Below, one piece after another: positions 27,561 through 40,669 of a stretch of DNA of 64,000 nt. Origin of the DNA: Toxotes chatareus (Eukaryota > Chordata > Actinopteri > Toxotidae). The position numbers and the translations under genes are program-made. Under the pieces are notes generated by a model, which made no database searches, was not told the origin of the DNA, and saw only the letters and a list, made by a program, of their open reading frames with translations. The stretch is from positions 1,731,501 through 1,795,500 of the forward strand of contig CM028895.1 in assembly GCA_016801885.1 (NCBI GenBank). The letters are read 5' to 3'. Each line of letters begins with the position of its first letter. Position 1 is the stretch's first letter.

Positions 27561-28653
27561 GAAGAGGGAGTGTGTCTCTGAATTCATCCAGAGAAGTCGA
27601 CAGCATGTGCCTGTTGGTTCAGATCCAAACAGGTAGGAACGACAGAAATCTGATTAACCAGCTTAGATCAGCGTGAGGATGATGGATCTGTGAGTGTGTG
27701 CAAGACTGTGTGAATGTGTTCCGACAAAATCTACCTGCACAAGCTTGAAACTCATTCAAGTTTCTATAATCTACCAGAGTAAACATCATGTCTGCCTTTA
27801 TTGTCAGAGTTTTATGAGGAGAAAAATTGTCTGCACTGCAGTCAACAGTGAAGGCCAAACTGAAAAGCAAGACAAGGTCACCTTCTTCTCGTTTAACTCT
27901 ATAGTTCCCATTAAAACCAGTAACTGGCTTTAATGCTGTGGTTTAATCTGAATTGAGAATGAGACAAAAAGTGGCACAGCATTAAATCGAGTGCATTTGT
28001 CTTCATGTGCCCTGTGGTGTTTGTGACAAGCCTCTGATTTTAGCCATGCTAGCATCATGTGGAGAAGCTGCAAACTCCTAGCTTTGTTTTTCGTTAGGTT
28101 TTTTTTTTAGACGTTTCTTTAATGCGCTAATTGAAAATGTTCAAAAGAAGAAGTGGATGTAAATGAAGACTGAGTTCAAAATATAAACTCAGAATATAAA
28201 GCTTTGGTAACTAGTATGAGTGAGGTTCATTTCCAGTCGCCTGCTGTTTTGTACTGAGAGGAAATAACAGAATAATGCAAATTTTACAAAATGCGTCAAA
28301 TTCCGGGTTTCTGAAATTTTGCAGAGAACTTAATTTTTTTTTCTCTTTTAAAACTCCCTCACAGCACTGTTATTATTTATTTCACTTTTTTTCCCCTAAC
28401 TTGCCTTTATGTAGCGCTGTCCTTTGCTGTCAGCTAGTGTAATTTTTGATGCTTGCATTAGGAGGCGCCAAACTCACAAATTTTGAAATCCTTTACAGAC
28501 ACATAGGGGCTTTAACATTGTGAGGTTTAGTCCTGCACTCACTGTCACTGTGTGTAGTTTGATGCAGATGCTATTTATAATGATCTTCATCATTAGTCCT
28601 CGATGGTTTTGACTGAGCAGAAATCAAAAACTGAACTTTCCAAAAGATGCTGT

Positions 28654-28658
<5 letters not shown>

Positions 28659-28684
<26 letters not shown>

Positions 28685-28745
28685 TACTGTATATATATAT
28701 ATGTGTGTGTGCGTGTGTATGAATAGGGAAAGAGAGAGAGAGAGA
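28659..28745 (+). repeat. Compound microsatellite (CA)n-(TA)n-(TG)n-(AG)n
   Basis: Four dinucleotide runs follow one another: CA at 28659-28684, TA, TG and GA ending at about 28747. Non-coding. Confidence 0.9.
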
Positions 28746-28879
28746 GACCTACGTGTTTCTTTTCACAGTCTCAATATTTTATTAAAGGGAGAGTCTAACT
28801 AGGTCAGCCTTTTCAAACCAAGCTCGCTCTACCACTCTCTCTCTGTCTCTGTGTCCTCAGTTCACTCCTGTCTGCTGTC

Positions 28880-29140
28880 AAAGCAGAGAGACGGAGGGAA
28901 GAAGACGAGACGGAGAGAGGTGGAAGAGTGGAGGGAATGAAGGATGACTGGAGATGGAGAGAATAAAGAGGGAGAAAGACAAGTGGAGGGATTGACGGAC
29001 CGAGGGATGGAAAGAAGGATGAGGGAAGGAGTAATCAAAGGAAGAAGGAAAGGAAAAGACGATATGATGGAAGGGAAATCAGGAGGGAGGGAGAGAGAGA
29101 AAGGAGGGAAAGGTTAGAAAAACAGGAGGAAAATTGAGAG
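28880..29140 (+). repeat. Polypurine tract
   Basis: About 260 bases of mostly A/G on the plus strand with a few T and C interruptions. It ends about 90 bases before the Tc1/mariner remnant. Confidence 0.75.
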
Positions 29141-29224
29141 GTGTGGAGAGATGGATGGTAGGATACACCAAAGGAATGGAGGGAAAAAAGTGAAAACCTG
29201 AATCTGTGCGGGGAAAAATCAAAT

Positions 29225-29650
29225 CAGAAGATTATCAAGGCATCAGAGCTACAAGTCACTGCTCCTCCAACACGACAAAGGACTGTTCTGAAATGGCCTG
29301 TGAGTCCTGATCTAAATCCATCTGAACACCAATGGACGGAGCTGAAACTTGTAGTGTGGAGAGGAGTGGACCAAACTATCAGCTGCTAACGAGCAGACGT
29401 CTCATTAACAGCTACAAAACACTCTTGATTGCAGTGATTGCCTCTAAAGGACGTGCTACAGGATTTTAGGTTAAAGCCCATATATTTCTGTCCATGCCAT
29501 TTTAATTTATTGTATTACATATATTTATGTCTTTCTAAACTATGTCCACTCAGTTCAGTTTGCCACAGGTGGACTCCAGAATTCACCTGACCACAGTTTG
29601 GACAAGAGGAATTAACACAGTTGTTATAAAGTAAAACACCAAAAGTCATC
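29225..29650 (+). mobile_element. Tc1/mariner-like DNA transposon, 3' remnant
   Basis: The plus strand keeps the end of a Tc1-type transposase. TGGCCTGTGAGTCCTGATCT at 29293 encodes the start of WPVSPDLNPSEHQWTELK, the family's 'WPxQSPDLNPIExLWxxLK' block that carries the last acidic catalytic residue. After a frameshifted interval comes LLIAVIASKGRATGF and a TAG at 29467-29469, matching the usual C-terminus. Downstream 'gccacaggtggactccag' at about 29560 fits the 3' non-coding end of these elements. The 5' part is missing, so it is a dead fragment. Confidence 0.75.
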
Positions 29651-30049
29651 AGCGTAACGAAGACTGCAGCTAAATATTTTGGAAGCTTAAAGTACTTTAC
29701 CTGAACTCACCACCAACACCTTCAGGTAGAATCACCCAAAAGGTGCAAAGCTGTGGTTTATTAAGTCCTGCAGTGGCAAAGAGCCATTAAAGAGCCAAAC
29801 AGGCAAAACAGGGGTCATGCAGGTGGAGGATAAACACCAGCCCAGGGCATTTTCCACACCCTGGCAGCCCAGATGTTCCTCTAATGAACGGCTTATTACT
29901 AAGAAAGCATCAGAAAATGATTGAACACTAACAAGCGGCTGCTGGTCACGATGACGTTAAAGTCGAAATGGACCAAAAGTCCAACTCCTTTGTTCACTCA
30001 GAGCTGAACAAAGGGAATCACACACTGACGCATTTCAACGCCTATAGAG

Positions 30050-30076
30050 ACTTTAGTGTGTGTGTGTGTGTGATCT
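30050..30076 (+). repeat. (GT)n microsatellite
   Basis: A short GT run ahead of the promoter-like block. Confidence 0.85.
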
Positions 30077-30119
30077 AGTCTGCGGGGTGGAAAATCAAAA
30101 CAACACCCAGAGACTGACT

Positions 30120-30770
30120 GCAGGGCTCTCTCTCTCTCTCTCTCTCTCTTTCTCACACACACACACACAGTCTACACGCTTGGAATTCATTCAGGGGGGC
30201 GGGGGGTGGTGGAGAGAGGGAGTCAGTGCATTGCCACCCTTGGAGCCTGCATGCGCGCGCCCCCGCTGCCTCTCCATCGGTTCGGGCGCGTCGCCGGTTT
30301 TGCGTGCACCAGAAATAAAGAAAAAGAGGAAGAGAAGGAAAGAGAGAGAGAGGTAAACCCGCTGTAGTGTTCTTCTTCTGCTGCTGCTGCAGTGTCTGAT
30401 TCTCCCTCCACCACCTTCATCATCATCACCATCATCATCCAATCCTCCCTCCCGTCTGTCTGTCTGCGCCCCCCCCCCGACCCTCCTCGTTCCTCCTCCT
30501 CCTCCCCCTCCCTACCTCCTCCACACCCCCCCACACACCATCCCGCTCTCCGCCACTGAAGGCATGGCAGATAGGCTATCACAGCGACAAAAGAGAGAGG
30601 GAGGGGTAGAGAGTCCTTGACGGAGACTGAGAAAGAGAGAGAGAGTGAGAGAAGGAGGCTGCAGACTTTCCAACCAGAGAGGAAGAGGAGAGGAGGAAGA
30701 AGAGACAGAGATACAGGAGTCTCCATCTTCGCCATTTCAGTACGTTTTCCTTTCTTTCTTCCGTGATATT
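30120..30770 (+). promoter_or_regulatory. myt1l: GC-rich promoter-like block, candidate myt1l 5' end
   Basis: This block has (TC)n and (CA)n runs, CpG-dense sequence with 'gcatgcgcgcgccccc' at about 30249 and 'cggttcgggcgcgtcgccgg' at 30278, C-runs and (CAT)n-like words, then a GA-rich stretch ending at 30740. A possible donor (ca|gtacgttt) follows at 30740. The nearest downstream plus-strand gene is myt1l, whose human counterpart has long-distance non-coding first exons, so an upstream promoter here is reasonable but inferred. No start codon of a known protein is seen. Confidence 0.4.
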
Positions 30771-30794
30771 CCTGTGATTTTCTGCGGCTTTTGA

Positions 30795-31640
30795 CGCTCT
30801 TTATGCGCCTTTTCTGCGCGCTCGCCGCTCCGTTCACCTCTGTGATATCCCTGTAATATTCCTACAGTGTGTCAGTCATGCCTCTGTTGTTTCAGCGCTC
30901 AGCTTTGGTGACAGTCTTTTATCACAGTCTTATAATAATCTTAGGCTCTGACAGTGTCTCCGTGCCGCTCTTTATGCGCCTACATGGACACTGTCTGCTT
31001 GTGATATTCTATAATATTCCCACAGTGTGTCAGTCATGCTTCTGCTGTTTCAAGGCTGAGTTTCGGTGACAGTCTTCTCATGCTGTCCTTAGAATATTTT
31101 CCTCTTTTCGTTATGTCACTATGCAGCGTTTCTGTGCTGCTGTGCTATTTGCCTTTTCCTTATTGTGCCTTTGTTGCGGAGTTTACAGCCTCATGTTTTG
31201 TATTTAGTTGAATTTTCGCAGCTTTCCAGTGGATGGTGTTCCTACAGTCAGCTGTAGTGGCTGTCAGTGACCTTATGGCACCTTTTGATTATGTTTATGC
31301 TTATGTTTCATTATGACAGTCATTTATAATTTCTGTATTATTACTTCTGATACCTAGTGCTCTATAATATCCCTGTAATTTCTGTAATGTTCCTACAGGG
31401 TGCTGTGAAGCCTGTATTGTTCTCTGCTCTGAACGTATAGACCTTGACAGGGTATGATAATTCAGGCTGGGACCACTGTGTGTAATATTTTATATTCCTG
31501 CAGGGTGTCAGAGTGTGTTGCTGTAATGCTCCCACAGTGAGCTGAAGTGTGTCTGTGCTACTAATTAGTGAGTCTGCAGTGACCTTATGGCACCTCTGTA
31601 TGAAGTTTATCCTCTCAGTGTTCACCAGAATGTTTATTAT
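30795..31640 (+). repeat. Degenerate tandem repeat, unit about 160-170 bases
   Basis: The clearest pair is 30801-30930 and 30972-31090: both have 'ttatgcgcct', then 'taatattcc.acagtgtgtc', 'agtcatgc' and 'ggtgacagtctt'. Weaker copies follow at 31240, 31390, 31495 and 31528, each with a 'ttcc(t/c)(a/g)cag' word, and 'cagtgaccttatggcacct' occurs twice (31267 and 31579). The array directly abuts the promoter-like block. No ORF of interest. Confidence 0.65.
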
Positions 31641-31649
31641 ATACACGCA

Positions 31650-34370
31650 GCAGCTTTACCTTAGTATCATAATACATGTCTCATATTTACATTATGTAAA
31701 ACTCTGGAGGAAAAACCGGAAAATCCGTACGAGCACGTCTTAAACTTTAAACTCAAACTACTGGCATGTTTTTAGGTTGTGTCAGAAGGAGATGATCTTC
31801 CAGACTGAAGTCTTTCCTCCTTTTTGTTTTCGGGATATCCCTGATAAAGAACCCTGAGCCTGCAGTACTGAGAATGATCCCTCAAGACTGGAGACATCCG
31901 TTCTTATTAAATATTCGGGCACAGCAGAGAAAGGTACAACTACGCAAACAAGCAATCATTTTTGAGAAACACTATGAGTGAATAAAAACAAATAAAGAAT
32001 TGTTGAGGTGAGCACAGAGAGACTTTCCCCTCTTCAGCAGATGAATTTGAAAATATCTTTCTAGAGTCAAACTCTGCACGTTCGTCATTCTGCACACTGA
32101 AGCTCAAACATCCAAATGGACAATTGGCAAAACGTCTGTTGTGTTATGATGAATTTAAGAAGTTTAACTCTGACACTAATGCCCTGAGACGTCATGTGGA
32201 CTGTGACTGTGCAGACTTGGTCCCCAAAAGCAAAGAGGGAGAGCTGGTCTGGAGCTAGTGCCTGTATATTCAGTCAGAGCTGAAGAAAGTTTGTTTCTGA
32301 GAGAAAAGGGGTTGAGTTCCTGCTTCTGTCTGCCTGATTTCCTTTCCTGTGTTCAGCCGACCAGAGGTTTTGGTTTCTGTTGGACGTTGAAGTGTCTCTG
32401 TCGTTATCCTCCATGTTTTACCATGGAACAAGGTGAACTGGGCATAATGGCTTAAATGAGGAAGTCAGGTGATGCAGTACAAAGAGTGACAGTCTGCTTT
32501 AGGAGGAGGCTGGGGTGGATACATGGGTCCACAAAACCCAGGTCTCTCACACAGGAACAGGCCGCTGTTTGTTTCTTTTAACTGTGACCGCTCTACAACC
32601 TTTACTATGGTAACCATGATGACGAAGGCCCGGGACACCTGCCGCTGGTACGCCCCCACGGGTCAAATCCGAGGGTAGAGACAAGTGACGTATTCGGTCT
32701 TTTAGGCTGGGGGACTTGTTGCACGAGGGGTTTTGAGTCTTAGGTCTTGAAACTGATTGGCCATAGTTTGTTAATTAAACCAAAAGGTGAACATTTTTGG
32801 TGTAAGTATTAAAAAAATGGTCTGTGCCTCTGTTTTTCTGGTTCTCTCTTTGCGTCAGCTGTCAGTCATCATCAGTCAGTGACACTGGTCCCTGACTGAC
32901 CTCGGATTTTTGACCAGTTCTCTGTTGTTGGATTGTTCTGCTGGTGAAGGAGGAAGCGGAGCTGGTCCTGGTCCACAGGAAAAAGCAGTCTTTCTCGAAC
33001 AATCCTTTTCTCAGTCCAGATGGAGAATTAGTGGAAACGAGACAAAACACTGTATAATGTTCCTGTTAGATCTGGTTCTGTTCGACCTGGTTTTGTGGCT
33101 CTGCGTGAACCGCAGTAGATTCTCTCTTGGATGTTTTGCTGTGTAAACAAAGAGCAGGTGAACTCAGCTGAAAAGTAATGAAAGAAAAACTCCTTTTATT
33201 TCCTGCCTGCTCTCTGCAGAGACGAGTCAGAGACAGGCCAGAGCTGGTGACCGTTCATAACTGCAGAACAAAATAAACCTTCCTCATCTCAGCAGCCCGA
33301 CACCACCTGTGTGTGAAAGAGGATATTAAACACAGGTTCAGCTCACACTTGACCAGTCAAACCAGCCTGCTGGTCACAGATAAATCCTCCATTCACACCT
33401 GTTGGTCTCTTCACATCACAGACCTGGAGCCGCTGTCTCTGTTGAGCTGAGCTGTCGTGCTTCAGCGTCAGCGAATGAGAGTTACTGTATTTTTGTAGTT
33501 TTGCCTGTCAGTCTTATCTGTTGTGGTAACTATTCACTCAGCGATGTAATTGCAGAAATCGGTGGTTTCAGCAGCAACACTGAGAGCAGCTTTACAAAAA
33601 CGCGATCTGTGAAACATGACTCCGTCACTCCATGTTTTTTTATCTAGTTATGACCAAAAATACACCAAACATCTCTAACCCTGATTGATGCTGTAGAAGT
33701 CCAGCCTCTATCAGCGCTTTTCTAGTCTGACACTGCTCTTAGAAAGTAGAACAAATGGAACATTTCACCTGTTCTTTGAATCAACCTGTAGCTTTTACAC
33801 TGATGGTTGACATTCACTTCAGATTTATGCCACGCTGAAGCGTTAAGCTGGACACACGTGTGCTTTTTAATCTGGCTTTTTGCACAACCACAAACCACAG
33901 CTTCTCTGTTCAGACGATGTCAGTCTCATACCAAACATAAGAAAAGGGTGATTTTGACTCGTGACAGTTTCAACAGAGTCAAATAAGCAGTGTCAGAAGA
34001 CACATTTATAGATTTTTGCAGACATACAGATTGAGTTTCACAACTCTTCACAACCTTTTACAAATAATATTGCTGCAACAACATTCCTGTAAAGATCATT
34101 CAGGCAGTTGACCAGGTGGTGTGGCCCCCTCCAGCTTCATCCGTACTGAGTCTGTCCAGCTTTACGGAAATGGGTTTAACGGGCTGCGCTCCTTCATGAT
34201 GGACGTTCAGCCGGTTGCTGTCGCGTCGGTGATGAAAGTGTCAAGTTTAACCACTGAGACCTCATCTGAACTGTCTGTCCATCCGTCCATCCGTCCGTCC
34301 GTCTGTCTGTCTGGGGTTTATTAGATCTGAGCTGCTGCCAAGACACCCATCAATCTGATTATCTCTTTCT
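31650..34370. other. Intergenic or myt1l 5' intron, no gene seen
   Basis: About 2.7 kb of ordinary sequence with a short (CCGT/CTGT)n run at 34281-34313. No exon, RNA gene or named mobile element could be supported. Confidence 0.5.
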
Positions 34371-34382
34371 GATCAATGGAGG

Positions 34383-34383
<1 letters not shown>

Positions 34384-34422
<39 letters not shown>

Positions 34423-34562
34423 CAGCAGAAAGCGTTATCCACAATCTATTCTGCAGCTCCATAAAAACCACACACACACATACACACTCTGTACAGCACA
34501 CACACACACACATGCACACACGCACACACTTTTTAGTGATTCATCATGTGCAGATCTTCAGG

Positions 34563-34598
<36 letters not shown>

Positions 34599-34600
34599 TT
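34384..34600 (+). repeat. (CA)n and (GT)n microsatellites in opposite sense
   Basis: A (CA)n run at 34384-34418, interrupted CA runs at 34470-34530, and a (GT)n run at 34565-34598. The CA and GT arms could pair on one strand. Confidence 0.9.
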
Positions 34601-34849
34601 CATGTGAATGGCAGACTGACAGCTGGCTTCTGTAGAATCCACTTCACAGCTGCGATTAATGAATTTTTTTTTGCTCATCTGTGCTGTGACCTTTCACCTT
34701 TGACCCTCCCATAGTCAGTTACCTGTAACATCTCTTATCTCTGAACTGTGTCAGAGATTATAGTTTTTTTTTTTTAAGGTTTCTGTTCATAGTGACAAGC
34801 GACAAATTATCTGCAGAATCACCTTCGATCTGGCTGGATGTTTTCTGTT

Positions 34850-35013
34850 CACACTCACACTCACACACACACACACACTCACACACACACTCACACACAC
34901 ACTCACACTCTCACACACACACTCACACACACACTCTCACACACACTCACACACACACACACACACTCACACACACACACACACACTCACACACACACAC
35001 ACACACTCACACT
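34850..35013 (+). repeat. Long interrupted (CA)n array with TC interruptions
   Basis: About 160 bases of (CA)n regularly broken by 'ct', giving 'cacacactcacacacacact' units. His-Thr frames over it are artefacts. Confidence 0.95.
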
Positions 35014-35589
35014 AATTCAAGCCGGAATAACGATTGTGGATTTCTGTTGCCACTGACAACCTGCCTCGTCTGCTTGTTACAGATCATTAAAGCTTCACAC
35101 ACTGACCACATCCACCCCTCAACCTGTCAATCACACGGCCCCCTGCTCCGCACTAACAGAGGTGAATGATGGGAGGGCGAGAGGCCAGCAGCGACCAAAT
35201 CCACGTCTACGCTGTGAAAAATGTCAATTTGGTTGAGACAAGGCGTGTAAACCGGCAGTTAAGTACGGCAATTAGTTGCATCATCACTTCATAAGTATAA
35301 AGTCTTACTTTTCTTCGCCTCGGTGCAGTGAACTCATTTAGGGTCGATCACACCGGAGCTGGATTACTGACCAGGCAAAGCCGGCAACTGTCCAGATCCC
35401 TCAAAACCTCCAGGTTCACCACATATCGTTTCCTGTCGACATGATTTGATTGACTGACCTCCGGCAGCTCGTTCATCAGGTGATAGAAACTGTTTTGGTT
35501 TATATCGTGTTTTGTTGTTGGCGTTTGGTCAAATTTAGTTTCTGTGTCAGAAAACTTGAGGAGAGAGAACAGTAACACTGCGGCCGACA

Positions 35590-35735
35590 GTTATCTTATC
35601 TGATTATTATTTTCTGTAATAATTGATGAATTGTCTATAAAATGTCAGAAAATAGTGACACACGTCCGTCATTGTTCCCTGAAGCCCGAACAGTCAAAAA
35701 CCCAAAGGTGTTGAATTTCCTATCATAGAAATGGG
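35590..35735 (+). repeat. Teleost dispersed repeat fragment
   Basis: Contains 'taattgatgaattgtctata' and 'aaatgtcagaaaatagtgac', then 'cagtcaaaaacccaaaggtg'. I recognise this word order as a very common teleost repeat; the segment at 40670-40960 shows the other half. Confidence 0.6.
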
Positions 35736-37737
35736 GACCAGTGAAATTTCATTGTTTCTAATAGAAACTCACACTTACCAAAGTGTCTCTGAACAGTGTG
35801 GTCTTACTGTCCTGCCTGTGCCTCAGTGGAGCTCATACATTCGCCAAGGCCAAACAATCCTACACGTCTGTCTCGCTTTTATAACAGAAAAATGGAAGGT
35901 GAAAGGATGTAGTCTGATAACTTCCATTATTTATTTGTCACAAAACATAAGTACAACTCTGTGAGTAATGCAGATTCAGCATTTTCTTCCACCAGGTCTG
36001 GATCTTTATCAGGATCCTCGCCAAAATGTACAAACTCTTAGAGATGAGCACCATGAATATGTTGGAGTTTTTACATCTAGATCCAAATAATGATGAAAAA
36101 TGTTGCGCATTGTTAAAAACCACTTCAGCCAAAAGCGGATGCGATGTTTCCTTCCAGACAGAACAATCAAACGATCAAACTCCTGGTTACTGGAGAAAAA
36201 CTGGGTGATGAACCAGTGTGTGGAGACTGTGGTTATTCAGAGGTTCAGGTTAAAGTTCACACAGTCTGACTTCTTTAGTTGTTCAGCACAACTTGTCTCA
36301 GCATCATGATAAACTGATGTGATGACTCACCGATTGCTAACAGTCGGCGTCGTCCGGTTCCTGAACTTTCTGTGACCTTCAGCCAGGTGACTTGTTTTCA
36401 CTGCGCTGCATTGGTCCGACAGCAGAAACAGACATTCACCTGCATTTCAGTGACAACGACTCAAACCCGGCCTGCAGACGTTTAAAACTGCGACGGTGCA
36501 GATATTCACAGCGGATGAGTTCCTGTTGTGAAGTGAATATTCTCTGACAGAAAATCGTCTGAGGGCTGAAGAGGATTTTATCTCCTCTGAAGTGCTGATA
36601 TGACACCACAGACCTGGTCATCGAGCCGGGGGTAGGAGGCCGGCGGTGCCCTCGCGTCCAGGCGTGAGAATCTGCAGTGTGGCCGCTTCACATTCCCACA
36701 TTTACAGGGTTTAGAGGGTGAACATGAAGTATCTAAGGGTTCACTGTGGCAGGGGAATTGGAAATGGACATGCAGAAATGTCAGAGGTACTAAAAATAAC
36801 AGAAAAACATAAACAACATTTATTTTCTGGCTTTGGTTGTCTGAGGTAGCTGCAAACAAATTTTGTTTTTAAATTTTCCCTTTTCCAGGCGGACAATCAA
36901 AATATGTGTCTTTAGAAGCAAACTAAATTTAAAAAAGTACTTTATAGAGTTGGTTATAAAAGACAAGATCAAAAATGAAAGAAAAAATAAAGAACACAAG
37001 CGCAGGAAAGTTATTTCATATGCTAACTGCAGAAATCCCTCATGCTTCCATTACAATTTACTCCCATTGACTTCCATTGGATCTTCATTGATCCAGTTTG
37101 CTGTATCTCAGACATCTGAATTCAGCCGCGATCCAACCTGCAGATCACAGCTAGCTGTCACTGTTCAGGCTCTCCTGTGATTGGTCAGAGGTTAATTGAT
37201 GCGGCTAATCACCCGATCAGTCCAGTCTCCATGGAAACCAGGAGTGAGGCTGATGTGCAGGAGGCAGCAGGGGCCTTCACACCAGGCTGAGCTGCTGCAG
37301 AACAGCCGAGCGCTGAGCGTAGACGCCTGCAACAGGAGGGCTCAGAGTAAAAGTCCTTTTTTCTTTTATCCTCTGGAGTCTCACACTCCCACTGACAAGA
37401 CAACATCTATCATCAGTGCCTTTCAGAGCTGTTTACCTGCACGTTTAAAGTTTGGTTTAGGCACAAACGCTCTTTGATTTAGGGAAAAATGCTGGTCAGT
37501 CTGTAAAAAATCCGGTGTTGACGGCTGAAATCGGATGTGAACATTCTTGTGGCATTAATGTGCGATAGGTCGTTTTGAACAGCAACAGTACTGTGACTGT
37601 TAATGTGAAGACACAGGAACTTAAAACATGTTTCAACTTTCTTTTGGTATCGAGTCATAATCCAGTGAGTAAAACCAAGTAAGTTCATGTCCAGAATAAC
37701 TGGAGTTTGGCCTTGATGCACAGACAGAAGCAGCACT

Positions 37738-37860
37738 GCACCTCTCTGTCCCTCTGTCTCTGTCTCTGTCTGTCTCTCGCTGTCTCTCTGTCTCTGTCTC
37801 TGTCTCTCTCTCGCTCTCTCTATCTGTCTCTCTCTCTCTCAGTCTGTCTGTCTCTGCTCA
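37738..37860 (+). repeat. (TCTG)n/(TC)n pyrimidine microsatellite
   Basis: About 120 bases of tctctgtctctgtc-type repeats. Non-coding. Confidence 0.9.
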
Positions 37861-37989
37861 GTTGTGTTGTTTGGTTTGTGCGCTGCAGCGTCACATCACA
37901 CACCAGGTGTTTCTGTTTGTTCGGTTTGATAAAAGTTCTCTGCTCTAATAAAACAGAGCTGTCTGGCTCTGCCGCAAACACACACCTCA

Positions 37990-38040
37990 CCTGTGTGTGT
38001 TGTGTGTGCGTGTGTGTGTGTGTATGTTGTGTGTGCGTGC
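37990..38040 (+). repeat. Interrupted (GT)n microsatellite
   Basis: GT runs broken by 'tgttgtgtgtgcgtg'. Non-coding. Confidence 0.85.
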
Positions 38041-39484
38041 TTGCTTGTTTGGGCTCACAAACATTTGCCTGTGAGTGTTTGTGTTTGTTTGTGTCCTCGT
38101 GTTGTTGGGTAATTTTTTTGTCCCCGTCCGACGTCGGTCTGACTGACTGAACGATGGAGTTACGCCATTGGTCGTCTGGCCGAGTGTTGGGCTTTCCTCA
38201 TTGGCTGTTGCTCTTTTAAAATGATTTCTGCATTTTTGCCAAATTAGCACCTTTGTCAGTAAATTTATCAACTTTTCAGACGCTTAAATTACTTTTTTCA
38301 GAAAACAAACCATAGCTACTTTCCATAGGAGACAGTCGCCAGTGTCGTCCCACCAGTGCGAGGCCGGGCTGTCCCTCTGCAGCCACACCTCTCTATGCGT
38401 CTCATTCAGCTGACCACACATCAGTTGCCATAGACGTGAATGAGTTTCTGACTTTCTCTCTGACTAAATCCACAAACGTCTGCACCATGAAGTCCCTTTA
38501 ATTTTAACTCACCCTGTAGAACTACAGACACTGCACAGTTAACATTCTGTTTCCAGGCATTTTACTTCTCATGGTCCACATTTCCATTTTTTAAAATTAA
38601 AACACAAGAATAATACACGAAATCATGAATGTTTGTTTGTTTATCGTGGGCTTAACCGGACAAACTGTTCTTCGATAATGTTCTTTTTCCCAAAGCCTGA
38701 CCTGTGTCATTACTACCTTCATTATCTTCATCATCTTCCAGTTCATCTGTGCTACAGCAACAACAGCAGCGTCACAAACCTGGAACACGTTCATTTACCC
38801 GACGTGCTGCTCTGTCCTGCCGCTAACCAAAGTCCTTGTTTCAGGTGAGCTGGCAGGTGTCTGCTGGGATCATTTACCAGGTACCTGCAGATGCACTGTA
38901 GTTCTAGTCAACAGCAATTTAACCACTGTTATCAATCAGTGCTCAAGGCATATTAAAGAACAAGTAACCATAGCAACAGTGCTGATGCTTCAGGCTCTGT
39001 TAGCAGTTACCTGACTGGTGAGCCTCATGGGTTAATCTGACTTGGAACATGGAGGTGCATTTAAACACAGTCTCTCCTGGTTCCTTTGGTCAATGTGTGA
39101 AAATATTCTGCAAGGTGGTTAGAAAATGATCAGTCAGAGAAAAGGTGGTAACTCTGTGTCGTTAATGTGAGGCGTGATGTGTTGGCTTTGACCTGCAGGG
39201 GGCGTGAAGGAGCACAACAGAACGTGTTCGTGACACAGGTACAGAGTGTACGTTTCTATACCTCTGTACCAAAGTGGGCGAACCTCTGCACTGCTCTGTT
39301 AGTCTACATGTTTGTGTGTGCAGTGTGTGTGTGTGTGTGTGTGTACATGCCTGTATACTGATGTGTGTGGCTCTGTATAGGAGAGCATCTGCATCATATT
39401 GTACCAGACAGGCAGAGTGTCGGGCTGAATACTAAACAGCAGGAAGCTCCTCTTCACACAGCGCCAATCCAGCCATATAGGACA

Positions 39485-39488
39485 CGGT

Positions 39489-39537
<49 letters not shown>
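39485..39537 (+). repeat. (CA)n microsatellite
   Basis: About 46 uninterrupted bases of CA, preceded 160 bases upstream by a (GT)n run at 39323-39344. Confidence 0.95.
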
Positions 39538-40059
39538 ACTACAAGAGCTTTGTTTTTTCAGCCTCAATAACACAGGCTTGTCTTAGTAGTATTATGAGAG
39601 TGGTTTTATAGATTACTGTACACAGTCATCACTAACATAATAAAGGACAAATTTTAACCCTTTGAAGACATGAAGACCAAAAATGTATTTAAATGTCCCC
39701 ATATCCCAAACTGTCTTTTTGCAAATTCATTCTGTTCGTCCAAAAGTCTTCCTTTTCCAAAGATTCCCTAATTTTCCCAAAATATCCTCACTTTGGAAAA
39801 TATCCCACCCCCCCGAAAGTGTCCCTATTTCTCCTCTCCAAACAAAAGGTCCTGTCCTTCCAAAAATGTCCTATGGAAGCACACTTTCATGAAGACACAC
39901 ACACACACACATACTTATGAGGTTAGTATATCATCTGAACACACAGGAACACGCATGCACACACACACACTGCAGCACATTCAGCAGCCCACTCAGTCGT
40001 ATAGTTTCCAGGGAGGCGGAGGGTTTTTTTTCAGCTGAGCTCTTCACAGCAGAGGGAGG

Positions 40060-40270
40060 GAAGACTGTTTGATGTAGGGTGCGTTGGAGCACGCTCTGTG
40101 GAGTGGCGGCCTCAGATGCACCCGGCCTCGGTATGCTGTGGAAACATAATAGGAGTCGGCTGAGAGTTCAGGCGAGGCTGTCCAGAATTTACATTTATAT
40201 TAACGCTGCAAACCCCCGGAGCTGCACTGCAGCCGAGCAGAGAGGAGCACGCAGAGCCGCTGCGTTCACA
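40060..40270 (+). other. GC-rich island, possible untranslated exon or second promoter of myt1l
   Basis: The stretch is markedly richer in CpG than its flanks (gtggcggcctcagatgcacc, ccccggagctgcactgcag). It lies 1.8 kb upstream of the non-coding exon at 41895. No splice sites or start codon can be settled by eye. I list it because it is the only CpG-rich block close to the first myt1l exons. Confidence 0.25.
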
Positions 40271-40669
40271 TCTTCATCATCAAACTCTTGTTTCACTCTT
40301 GTCTTACTCTCTTTTATGTCGCTGTTTGTGTTGAAAGGCTCACAGCAACGTCTCAAGGAGTTTTGTTGTGATTATTTCAGCTCAAAATGAGAGGATGTCA
40401 ATTTACTCCTTAAACTATACAGTGCACTATTTTTACTCTTCAGCAGCTTATTCAAGTTTGTGATTTATGCTTTTTAATTGTATAGTGCCCTCAAAAATTC
40501 TTATAGTGGAAGGAAAGAAAATATGCTGTGTCTGAAATCACCACCTTGTTTATTCGTTCACTGCTTCCTCACTAGCTTATTCAGTAAATTGAGATTTTTG
40601 GTGGGTATATTTATACATTCAGAATTTGCTATGTATGCTGCTGTGCTAACAATGCAACAATTCTTCCAT

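Noticed and set aside
30223..30837. 204-codon minus-strand frame across the promoter-like block
   Set aside because: Low-complexity Ser/Leu and Gly/Glu runs from simple repeats; no domain and no splice support.
34850..35013. Regular repeats that might suggest a CRISPR-like array
   Set aside because: Simple (CA)n with periodic TC interruptions in a vertebrate genome; no unique spacers.
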